A stretch of 64,000 nucleotides of DNA from Oxalobacteraceae bacterium (GTDB taxonomy: Bacteria > Pseudomonadota > Gammaproteobacteria > Burkholderiales > Burkholderiaceae_D), in assembly GCA_013284265.1 (NCBI GenBank), contig JABTBR010000006.1:62001-126000 (forward strand), given 5' to 3'. The notes below the pieces were generated by a model, which made no database searches, was not told the origin of the DNA, and saw only the letters and a list, made by a program, of their open reading frames with translations. Below, piece after piece: positions 17,969 to 25,894 of this stretch. Position 1 is the first letter of the stretch. Each line of letters starts with the position of its first letter. Both the position numbers and the translations under genes were made by a program.

Positions 17969-19798
17969 ATGAAGAACACATCGGGCGCCGCCATTGCCGG
18001 CGCATGCTGGCTGCTATGCGCAGCCGCTTCCACCGCCGTCGCCGCCGATCCGGCCATGGCTCCCCACAGCGCAGTTGCCGTCACCGCCAAAAGCGGTGCG
18101 CCAGCCAGCGCCACCGCTGCCACCGACAGCCAGTTCAAAGCCATCTACACCGCCGAGTGGAAGTGGCGCCAGGCCCAGCGCCTGGAGGATGAGGAAGACG
18201 ACGACAACGGCATCCGTCCCGACCTGCCGCGGGTCGACCCGGCCACCCAGCAGGCGCGCCTGCGCTATTGGCAGGGCGTGCTGGGCAAGCTGGCCGCGAT
18301 CGCGCCGGCCCGCCTGTCGGCGCCGGAACGCATCAACTACGCGGTCTACCGCGCCCAGATCGCCGCCTTCGTGGCCGGCCAGCAGTTCCGCGAATTCGAA
18401 AAGCCGCTCAATGCCGATTCGGCCTTCTGGTCGAATATGGCCGACGAGGCGCGCAAGGTGTTTACCACCAGCGCCGACTACCACGCCTATCTGCGCCAGT
18501 TGGCCGACGTACCGCGCTACTTCGGCGAGCAGAGCGCGAATATGCGCGCCGGCCTGGAACGCGGCTTCACGCCGCCGCGCGTGACCTTGAGCGGACGCGA
18601 TGGTTCGCTGACCTCCGTCACCGACGTCAAAACGCCGCAGGACACGGTGTTCTACCAGCCCTTCCGCCAGATGCCGGCCACCATCCCGGCGGCCGAGCAG
18701 CAGTTACTGCGCGCGGCGGCCGTGAAGGTGATCGGCGAATCGGTGCAGCCGGCCTACCGCGCGCTGCTGGCCTTCATGCGCGAGCAGTATGTGCCGCGCG
18801 CCACCGAGGCGCTGGCGGCCGAGAGCCTGCCCAACGGGAAGGCTTACTACCAGTCGAAGATCGTCGAGTTCACCACCACCGCCATGAGCGCCGAGCAGAT
18901 CCACCAGATCGGCCTGTCCGAAATGGCCAAGATCCGCGCCGAGATGGGCGAGACCATCCGCCAGACCGGCTTTGAAGGCGGGCTGCCGGCCTTCCTGCAG
19001 TTCCTGCGCAGCGATCCGCGCTTCTACGCCAAGACCCCGGAAGAGCTGCTGATGCGCGCCGCCTTCATCGCCAAGAAATTCGACGCCAAGGCCGGCCAGT
19101 ATTTCGGCTACCTGCCGCGGCGGCGCTTCGCGATCACGCCGGTGCCGGACGACCAGGCGCCGTTCTATACCTCGGGCCGCGGCGGTCCGGGCGTGTACCT
19201 GGTAAACACCTACAATCTGCCGGCGCGCGCGCTGTATAGCCTGCCGGCGCTGACGCTGCACGAATCGGCCCCCGGCCACGCCTTCCAGATGCCGGTGGCG
19301 ATGGAGCAGAAGGGCAGGCCGCTGTTCCGCCGCGCCTATATCTCGGCCTATGGCGAGGGCTGGGCGCTGTACTCGGAGCGCCTGGGCAGCGAGATGGGGA
19401 TCTACGAGACGCCTTACGAAACCTTCGGCATGCTGAGCTACCAGGCCTGGCGCGCCTCGCGCCTGGTGGTCGATACCGGCATCCATGCCAAGGGCTGGAC
19501 CCGGGCCCAGGCCCAGGCCTATTTGCACGACAATACCGCGCTGTCCGATCACGAGATCGAGACGGAAGTGGACCGCTATATCTCCTGGCCGGGCCAGGCC
19601 TTGTCCTACTACCTGGGCGAGATGGCGATCATCGGCGCGCGCAAAAAAGCCGAGGCGGCGCTGGGCAGCAAATTCGATATCCGCAACTTCCACGATACGG
19701 TGCTGCATCTGGGTTCGGTACCCCTGCCGGTGCTGGAGGCGCGCATCGATGCCTTCATCGCCGATGGCGGCAAGAGCCCTTACGGCACGGCCGAGTAA
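17969..19798 (+). CDS. Secreted DUF885 family protein
   Basis: 609 residues from the ATG at 17969, with AGGAGAAG just upstream; longer in-frame readings run into the EAL gene. A signal peptide is visible (hydrophobic GAAIAGACWLLCAAASTAVA, then ADP). The DUF885 hallmark HESAPGH at residues 431-437 resembles an HExxxGH zinc-peptidase site, and the family includes proteins annotated as dipeptidyl or carboxypeptidase-like. Likely a periplasmic metallopeptidase, with the activity inferred from the motif only. A stem-loop follows the stop, so it probably ends a transcript. Confidence 0.85.
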   Translation: MKNTSGAAIAGACWLLCAAASTAVAADPAMAPHSAVAVTAKSGAPASATAATDSQFKAIYTAEWKWRQAQRLEDEEDDDNGIRPDLPRVDPATQQARLRYWQGVLGKLAAIAPARLSAPERINYAVYRAQIAAFVAGQQFREFEKPLNADSAFWSNMADEARKVFTTSADYHAYLRQLADVPRYFGEQSANMRAGLERGFTPPRVTLSGRDGSLTSVTDVKTPQDTVFYQPFRQMPATIPAAEQQLLRAAAVKVIGESVQPAYRALLAFMREQYVPRATEALAAESLPNGKAYYQSKIVEFTTTAMSAEQIHQIGLSEMAKIRAEMGETIRQTGFEGGLPAFLQFLRSDPRFYAKTPEELLMRAAFIAKKFDAKAGQYFGYLPRRRFAITPVPDDQAPFYTSGRGGPGVYLVNTYNLPARALYSLPALTLHESAPGHAFQMPVAMEQKGRPLFRRAYISAYGEGWALYSERLGSEMGIYETPYETFGMLSYQAWRASRLVVDTGIHAKGWTRAQAQAYLHDNTALSDHEIETEVDRYISWPGQALSYYLGEMAIIGARKKAEAALGSKFDIRNFHDTVLHLGSVPLPVLEARIDAFIADGGKSPYGTAE

Positions 19799-19802
19799 AT
19801 GA

Positions 19803-19840
19803 TTTTGCGCTGCGGGAACGCCCTGTTCCCGCGCGCAAAA
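19803..19840 (+). terminator. Stem-loop between DUF885 gene and eCIS operon
   Basis: Arms TTTTGCGCTGCGGGAA and TTCCCGCGCGCAAAA pair over 15 bases with one bulged T and a short loop. It starts a few bases after the DUF885 stop. No U-run follows, so efficiency is uncertain; the position favours a terminator separating the two transcription units. Confidence 0.5.
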
Positions 19841-19881
19841 CTCCTCCACAAAACCATGAGATTTCTCAGTTGTTAAAAATT

Positions 19882-19898
19882 CACATTGTTACAATGTG
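19882..19898. promoter_or_regulatory. Dyad in the eCIS promoter region
   Basis: CACATTGT-T-ACAATGTG is a perfect inverted repeat with 8-base arms around a single base, in the AT-rich part of the 262-base gap before the sheath gene. It is about 165 bases upstream of the start codon and overlaps plausible promoter elements (TTGTTA, TACAAT). The simplest reading is an operator of the eCIS operon; the regulator is unknown. Confidence 0.5.
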
Positions 19899-20060
19899 CG
19901 TATTTTCCTGCTGAGCGTTTCGATAAGATTGGTCGCAGGTTCAAGCGGAAACGGTGGTCGCGCAGGCGCGCGGCGGCCCGTTCTCCCGCTCCGCGGCCAG
20001 CGCAGACAGGCCGCTCCCAGCATGCATTCTTGACTCGCCCCTACAGCGAAAGGAAGCACT

Positions 20061-22355
20061 ATGCCCAGCGTTTTGTCCTACCCTGGCGTCTACGTCGAAG
20101 AAGTCTCCAGCGGTGTGCGCACCGTCACCGGCGTGGCCACCTCGGTCACCGCCTTTGCCGGCGCCGCCGTGCGCGGTCCGATCAACAGCGCGGTGCATCT
20201 GTTTAGCTACTCCGACTTCGAGCGCCGCTTCGGCGGGCTGGGGCCGGACATGCACCTGGGCTATGCGGTGCGCCAGTTCTTCCAGAACGGCGGCGCCGAT
20301 GCCTGGGTGGTGCGCATCGTCAAAAGCGCCAGCCCGGCCGAGCTGACCCTGCTCAGCCAGACCGGCGCGAATGTGCTCAAGCTCCTTGCGCTCGATGCGG
20401 GCAAGGACGGCAACAGCATCGAAGTGCGGGTCGACTACCAGAGCGGCAATCCGGCCAGCACCTTCAACCTGACCTTGGCGCGCGGCTCCGACGGGCTGGT
20501 GGAGAACTATGCGAACCTGTCGATGAACAAGCGCGATCCGCGCTATGTGGTCGATGCCCTCAAGGATAGCAGCAAGCTGGTCAAGGTCACGCGGCTGGTC
20601 ACGCAGGCGGCGCTCGACGCGCTGCCGGCCGCGACCTCCGTCAGCGGCGCGCTGGCCGACGTCAAGACCCTGATCAACGAGACCCATAGCAGCCTGCAGA
20701 TCAGCGTCAACGGACTGGCGCCGCTGCCGGTGGTGATCAGTACCCTCGACATCACCGATGGCTCGATGGGCGAGACCGCCAACGACAGGCTCGATAAATT
20801 GTGCGTCGCGATCAAGCAGCAGATCGTTAACCAGGCCAATGGGCAGGCGCCCTACAGCGGTTTCCTGGCCGTGCGCGAGAACGACACCATTAAATTGACG
20901 TCCGGTGCGGGCGGCGAGTTTTCCTCGATCCGCATCCTGCCCGGTGCCAGCAACAACGCCAGCGGCGTGCTGAAGCTGGGCAGCGACAGCGGCGGCATCG
21001 ACACCGATGCCGTGGCCAGCATCCGTCCGGCCCCGGTGCCGGCGCCGGCCGAACTGACTTCCGGTGCCTTTGGCGCCACCGACCTCGACGCCTTGCCCGA
21101 CGCGACCCATGTGGCGCTGCGTATCAGTCTCAATGGCGACGCGCCCAGCCTGGTCACCCTGACCAGCGCCGGCGCGGTGGGCGCCGCGCTGGCCGCCAAG
21201 CTGGGCGACGTGGCCAAGCGCCTGCAGGCGGCGGTGCGCGCCTTAAAACCCGGCCAGCCGGCCTACCGCGACTTCACCGTGGGACTGAACGCCGCCAAGG
21301 ACAGGCTGGTACTGGGCACCGGCACGCGCGGCGCGGGATCGGCCATCGCCGTGGCGGCGGCGCCGGCCAACAGCATCGCCGCCGAACTGCATCTGATCGC
21401 CGGCGCCACGGTGACGTCGCCGGTGAACGTCACGCTGGCCTCGGGCACGGAAGTGCCGTATTCGGCGGCCGACGTCTACCCATCCTTCATCGCCAGCCGG
21501 GCCGACCGCAAGGGCATTTATGCGCTGGAGGATGTGGACCTGTTCAATCTGCTGGTGCTGCCCGGCGTGGGCGACCCTGGCGTGCTGTCGGACGCGGCGG
21601 CCTATTGCAAGGAGCGGCGCGCCTTCTTCATCATCGATGCGCCCGAGGCGGTGAAGACCCCGGCCGACGCCGTCAAGCTGATCTCCGGCACCGAGCTGCC
21701 CAAGTCCGACCATGCGGCGGCCTACTATCCCTGGGTCTCGATTCCCGACCCGCTCAACAACGGCAAGCCGCTGACGGTGCCGCCGTCGGGCACGGTGGCG
21801 GGCATCTTTGCGCGCACCGACGCCGAGCGCGGCGTGTGGAAGGCGCCGGCCGGCACCGAAGCGAACCTGATCGGGGTGCAGGGCGTGGAATACCGCCTGA
21901 CCGATGGCGAGAACGGCAGCCTCAATCCGCTGGGCCTGAACAGCCTGCGCCTGTTCCCCGTGTACGGCCCGGTGGTGTGGGGCGCGCGCACGCTGCGCGG
22001 GGCCGACCAGATGACGTCCGAATACAAATACATTCCGGTGCGCCGGCTGGCGCTGTACCTGGAAGAGAGCCTGTTCCGCGCGATCCAGTGGGTGGTGTTC
22101 GAGCCGAACGACGAGCCGCTATGGGCGCAGATCCGGCTCAATATCGGCGCCTTCATGAACGGCTTGTACCGCCAGGGCGCCTTCCAGGGCAAGTCGCCGC
22201 GCGAGGCCTATCTGGTCAAGTGCGACCGCGAGACCACCACCCAGGACGACATCAACCGCGGCGTGGTGAATATTCTGGTGGCGTTCGCGCCGCTCAAGCC
22301 GGCCGAATTCGTCGTGCTCAGAATCCAGCAGCTGGCCGGACAAATCCAAACTTAA
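20061..22355 (+). CDS. eCIS contractile sheath protein
   Basis: 764 residues; ribosome site AAAGGAAG eight bases upstream. The N-terminus (SYPGVYVEEVSSGVR) and the C-terminal third (YGPVVWGARTLRG, YKYIPVRRLALYLEESL, AFQGKSPREAYLVKCD) are those of phage-tail/eCIS sheaths such as Afp2-4. The sheath polymerises around the inner tube and contracts to drive it into a target. The family core is much shorter; here residues about 200-430 hold two similar inserted segments (around LQISVNG and LRISLNG), probably exposed outer domains. It is the only sheath gene present and heads an 18-gene operon. Confidence 0.93.
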   Translation: MPSVLSYPGVYVEEVSSGVRTVTGVATSVTAFAGAAVRGPINSAVHLFSYSDFERRFGGLGPDMHLGYAVRQFFQNGGADAWVVRIVKSASPAELTLLSQTGANVLKLLALDAGKDGNSIEVRVDYQSGNPASTFNLTLARGSDGLVENYANLSMNKRDPRYVVDALKDSSKLVKVTRLVTQAALDALPAATSVSGALADVKTLINETHSSLQISVNGLAPLPVVISTLDITDGSMGETANDRLDKLCVAIKQQIVNQANGQAPYSGFLAVRENDTIKLTSGAGGEFSSIRILPGASNNASGVLKLGSDSGGIDTDAVASIRPAPVPAPAELTSGAFGATDLDALPDATHVALRISLNGDAPSLVTLTSAGAVGAALAAKLGDVAKRLQAAVRALKPGQPAYRDFTVGLNAAKDRLVLGTGTRGAGSAIAVAAAPANSIAAELHLIAGATVTSPVNVTLASGTEVPYSAADVYPSFIASRADRKGIYALEDVDLFNLLVLPGVGDPGVLSDAAAYCKERRAFFIIDAPEAVKTPADAVKLISGTELPKSDHAAAYYPWVSIPDPLNNGKPLTVPPSGTVAGIFARTDAERGVWKAPAGTEANLIGVQGVEYRLTDGENGSLNPLGLNSLRLFPVYGPVVWGARTLRGADQMTSEYKYIPVRRLALYLEESLFRAIQWVVFEPNDEPLWAQIRLNIGAFMNGLYRQGAFQGKSPREAYLVKCDRETTTQDDINRGVVNILVAFAPLKPAEFVVLRIQQLAGQIQT

Positions 22356-22367
22356 GGGGACGCGATC

Positions 22368-22889
22368 ATGCCGCAATTTACCGTCAATGCACAGCGCTTC
22401 GATCCCTATAAAAACTTCAAGTTCCGCATCAAGTGGGATGGCCGCTACGTGGCCGGCGTGAGCAAGGCTTCGGCCTTGAAGCGCACCACCGAAGTGGTCA
22501 AGTACCGCGAGGGCGGGGACCCTAGCAGCAGCCGCAAGATGCCCGGCCGCACCGAGTACGACGCCATCACGCTCGAGCGCGGCGTGACCCACGACAAGGA
22601 GTTCGAGGTCTGGGCCAACAAGGTGTGGAACTTCGGCTCCGGGCTGGGCGCGGAGGTGTCGCTGAAGGACTTCCGCAAGGACTTGATCGTGGAGCTGTAC
22701 AACGAGGCCGGACAGCTGGCGATGGCCTTCAAGGTGTTTCGCTGCTGGGTGTCGGAATACCAGGCCTTGCCGGATCTGGATGCCAACGCGAACGCCGTGG
22801 CGATCGCGCGCATCAAGCTGGAGAACGAGGGCTGGGAGCGCGATTACGACATCGCGGAACCGGCCGAGCCCAGCTTCACCGAACCCTGA
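22368..22889 (+). CDS. eCIS inner tube protein
   Basis: 173 residues, 12 bases after the sheath gene. The sequence (DPYKNFKFRIKWDGRYVAGVS, GRTEYDAITLERGVTHD, FEVWANKVW, VSEYQALPDLDANANAVAI) is typical of the T4 gp19/phage tail tube family and of Afp1/Afp5. It should form the hexameric-ring tube inside the sheath. Only this one full tube gene is seen, whereas Afp and PVC have several paralogues; the Afp7-like protein at 31896 carries the adaptor tube fold. Confidence 0.92.
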   Translation: MPQFTVNAQRFDPYKNFKFRIKWDGRYVAGVSKASALKRTTEVVKYREGGDPSSSRKMPGRTEYDAITLERGVTHDKEFEVWANKVWNFGSGLGAEVSLKDFRKDLIVELYNEAGQLAMAFKVFRCWVSEYQALPDLDANANAVAIARIKLENEGWERDYDIAEPAEPSFTEP

Positions 22890-23016
22890 GTGTCGTTGAA
22901 CCAGACGGCGATTTCCGGGGGCGCCGGCGGCGCCCGCCAGCACCGCGTCCACGGACACGGTATTCATTCATTCGGCGTCCATTGATACGGCGTCCGCTTC
23001 CGCGGGAGGGCAAGCC

Positions 23017-23772
23017 ATGACCATGCTAAGCGAAAGCGACTGGCTGCAGGCCTGGGAGCGCAGCTGCGGCCAGCCCGCCGCGCTGCGGCCCTGCGCGGTG
23101 CTGGCGCCGCTGTTCGAACAAGGCCAGGCGGCGGCCGAGCGCCTGAGCGTGGGGCAGCGCGATGCCTGTCTGATCGATCTGTGCCAGGCCCTGTTCGGCC
23201 CCGGTGCCCACGCTGTCGCACACTGTCCGCGCTGCGCCGAGCTGCTGGAAATGGAACTGTCGCTGCCGCAGTTGCGCCTGCCGGCCCCGCCTGAACCCGA
23301 GGTGGGACTGGCACATGGGCTTGAGCTTGCACTGGATGCGGACGGCGCCCGTTACCGCCTGAGCTTCCGCCTGCCCGATAGCGCCGACCTGGCCGCGATC
23401 GCTGCCTGGGGCGGCATGGACGCCGCGAAGCAAGCCTTGCTGGGGCGCTGCGTTATCCAGGCCAGTCGCAACGATCTGCCGGTCGCCGTGGCCGCGCTGC
23501 CGCCCACCGTAGTCGCCGCACTGGCGCAGGCCATGGCCGAGGCGGACCCGCAGGCCGCCAGCGAACTGGCGCTGGAATGCCCCGCCTGTGGCCATCGATG
23601 GAACGAGGTATTCGATATCAGCCACTTCCTGCTGCATGCGCTCGACGACTGGGCGCAGCGCCTGCTCGATCAGGTCCATATGCTGGCCAAGGCCTACGGC
23701 TGGACCGAGGCCACCGTGCTGGCGCTGACGCCGATGCGCCGCGCGCGCTACCTGGAACGGGTGCTGGCATGA
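23017..23772 (+). CDS. T4 gp26-like baseplate protein with zinc motifs
   Basis: 251 residues. The layout (C-terminal helices, VHMLAKAYGWTEATVLALTPMRRARYLERVL) matches the small T4_baseplate family found in many eCIS loci. Two CxxC pairs, Cys70/Cys73 (CPRC) and Cys188/Cys191 (CPACG), could together make a split zinc ribbon. Probable role: baseplate core assembly. Preceded by GGGAGG. Its stop overlaps the next start by four bases. Confidence 0.75.
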   Translation: MTMLSESDWLQAWERSCGQPAALRPCAVLAPLFEQGQAAAERLSVGQRDACLIDLCQALFGPGAHAVAHCPRCAELLEMELSLPQLRLPAPPEPEVGLAHGLELALDADGARYRLSFRLPDSADLAAIAAWGGMDAAKQALLGRCVIQASRNDLPVAVAALPPTVVAALAQAMAEADPQAASELALECPACGHRWNEVFDISHFLLHALDDWAQRLLDQVHMLAKAYGWTEATVLALTPMRRARYLERVLA

Positions 23773-24581
23773 GCAACTACCTGAGCATTCTGGCCCAGCG
23801 CGCGACGGCCGCACCGACGCTGCGGCCGCGTGCCCGCTCGCGCTTCGAGGAAGGGCTGGCCACCGACGCTGCGAACCGCGAGCAGGCATTCTTGGCAGGA
23901 CAGCATGCCGAAGCCGAGGCCGCCGCGCCGCCTGTCGCCGTGGCAGCCGCTCCGCAATCGCAGCCGCAGGCGCAGGGTGTGCGCGCGCCGGCGCCGCTTC
24001 CCCCGCAGCCTTATGCCGAGGATCCGTCCGCGTCCCGGCCGGCCATCGCGGCGGTCGTGGCGCCGCTCCTCCCGCAACGGGAAGCGGCGCCGGTGCGGCG
24101 CGCCGAAACGGCGCCGCTGAGCGCACCCGTCGCGCAGATCGAGCGTGTGCTGCCACTGGCCGCGGCCGCGACGCCAAGCCAGCCCGCAGTCGCGGTGGCG
24201 CGCGTGGATGGCCTGCGCGGCGGCGAAGTGGCGCCGCCATCGCCATCGCTTTCGCCGCCGCTGGCACGATCGCCGCTGGAGCCGGACGGCGCGATGCGCC
24301 AGCAGCGTCCCGCCTTGGAGACGGTCAGCCGCCTGCAGACGCCCGCCGTTGCCGCTGCAGCTCAGCAAGCCGGCGCCGAAGCAGGGCAGGGTGGCGCCCG
24401 CCAGTTCACGGCGCCACCGGAAGCGGCACCGGCGCCGATCGAGATCCACATCGGCCGTATCGAAGTGCATGCCGCCGGGGCCGCGCCCGTGCGCGCACCG
24501 GCGCCACCAGCGCCTCAGGCGCCGGCCACCGCCTCGCTGGATGACTATCTGCGCGAGCGCAGCCGGGGAGGCCGCTCATGA
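23769..24581 (+). CDS. Pro/Ala-rich eCIS operon protein of unknown function
   Basis: 270 residues from the ATG at 23769, which overlaps the upstream stop as ATGA; longer in-frame readings lie inside the upstream gene. Only the first 40 residues (SNYLSILAQRA, RSRFEEG) and the last 50 (IEIHIGRIEVHA, SLDDYLRERS) look ordered; the middle is low-complexity Pro, Ala, Gln and Arg and probably disordered. Its place between baseplate and cap genes, and four-base overlaps on both sides, mark it as part of the machine. Roles as linker, chaperone or adaptor are guesses. Confidence 0.7.
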   Translation: MSNYLSILAQRATAAPTLRPRARSRFEEGLATDAANREQAFLAGQHAEAEAAAPPVAVAAAPQSQPQAQGVRAPAPLPPQPYAEDPSASRPAIAAVVAPLLPQREAAPVRRAETAPLSAPVAQIERVLPLAAAATPSQPAVAVARVDGLRGGEVAPPSPSLSPPLARSPLEPDGAMRQQRPALETVSRLQTPAVAAAAQQAGAEAGQGGARQFTAPPEAAPAPIEIHIGRIEVHAAGAAPVRAPAPPAPQAPATASLDDYLRERSRGGRS

Positions 24582-25894
24582 GCAGCGCGCTTGGCATCGC
24601 CGCCACCGCCGGCGTGCTGCAGCAATTGCTGCAGACGGGACTGGGCGCCCTGAAAATCAACGACGTACTCGACGTCACCACGACCAAGGTCACCTGCCTG
24701 TCGCCGGAGCGCATCGATTCGGACGCGGACGCCAGCCAGCTCAATCTGTTCCTGTATCAGACCACCCGCAATCCCGGCTGGGCCAATATGGACCTGCCCA
24801 GCCGCGACAGCCGTGGCGAGCGGGTGGCCAGTCCTGCGCTGGCCATCGATCTGCATTTTCTCGTCACGGCCTACGGCGTGGCCGACTTCCATGCCGAGGT
24901 GCTGCTGGGCGCGGCCATGCAGATCCTGCACGAGACGCCGGGCATGGGCCGCGAGGCGATCCGTATTGCCCTCAAACCGGGCGCGGACAAGCCGCAACTG
25001 CCGAAACAGCTGGCGCTGGCGGGACTGGCCGATCAGCTGGAGCAGTTGCGCGTGACACCGCTCAATCTGAGCATGGATGAGCTGTCGCGCCTGTGGTCGG
25101 CGATCCAGCTGCCGATGCGGCCCAGCGCGGCCTACCAGGTCAGCGTGGTGCTGATCGAGGCGCCGCGCAGCGAACGGCGCGCGCTGCCGGTCACGGCGCC
25201 GCCGCGGGTCTACGTGATGCCGCTGCGCCAGCTGCGCATCGACCGGGCCGAGGCGGCCGACGGGCCGGGAACGCCGGTGCTGCCCGCCACCAGGGTGCGT
25301 CTGAGCGGCGCCCAGTTCAAGGCCAACGGCATGCGCGTGACGGCCAACGGCATCGACGCCAGTGCCGGCCTGAGTCTGAGCGAGGACAGCACGCTGGAAC
25401 TGACGCTGCAGACGGCGGTGGCGGCGGGTCTGCGTGCCGGCATCGTGGCCTTGCAGGTGCAGCAGCCGCAGTTCATGGGCGATCCGCCGGTGGAGCATCA
25501 GGCGCTGGAATCGAATCTGGTGGCGCTGGTGCTCAACCCAAGTGCCGCCTTTGCGGTGCAAGCGGGCGTGGTCGATACGGTGGTCGGCCCGATCACCTTC
25601 AAGGCGGGCACCATCAAGGTGACGCTGACGCCCGAAGTGGGGCTGCGCCAGCGGGTGCGGCTGCTGCTCAATCAGATCGACAACGCACCGGGCCAGCCTC
25701 CGCGCGCCTATACCTTCTATGCGCCGGACGGCAACGGCATCGTGGCGCCGGCTGAATCCAGCGGCACGGTGCTGATTCCCTTCCGCCAGGTCGCCGCCGG
25801 AAAATATCTGGCGCGGGTACAGGTGGATGCAGGCATCAGCCCCTTGACGATGGGGCCGGACGGCCACTTTGCCACGCCGATGGTGCAGCCATGA
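24578..25894 (+). CDS. DUF4255 (Pvc16/Afp16-like) tube-terminator protein, extended
   Basis: 438 residues. The first about 190 residues are the DUF4255/Pvc16 N-terminal domain (SPERIDSDADASQLNLFLYQTT, NPGWANMDLP, LALDLHFLVTAYG-type block). Afp16-like proteins cap the tube and help end sheath polymerisation. The remaining about 240 residues are beta-rich, with Ig/IPT-like strands, and make it about twice the usual length. The cap could therefore display an external or anchoring domain. Coupled by four-base overlaps to both neighbours. Confidence 0.85.
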   Translation: MSSALGIAATAGVLQQLLQTGLGALKINDVLDVTTTKVTCLSPERIDSDADASQLNLFLYQTTRNPGWANMDLPSRDSRGERVASPALAIDLHFLVTAYGVADFHAEVLLGAAMQILHETPGMGREAIRIALKPGADKPQLPKQLALAGLADQLEQLRVTPLNLSMDELSRLWSAIQLPMRPSAAYQVSVVLIEAPRSERRALPVTAPPRVYVMPLRQLRIDRAEAADGPGTPVLPATRVRLSGAQFKANGMRVTANGIDASAGLSLSEDSTLELTLQTAVAAGLRAGIVALQVQQPQFMGDPPVEHQALESNLVALVLNPSAAFAVQAGVVDTVVGPITFKAGTIKVTLTPEVGLRQRVRLLLNQIDNAPGQPPRAYTFYAPDGNGIVAPAESSGTVLIPFRQVAAGKYLARVQVDAGISPLTMGPDGHFATPMVQP

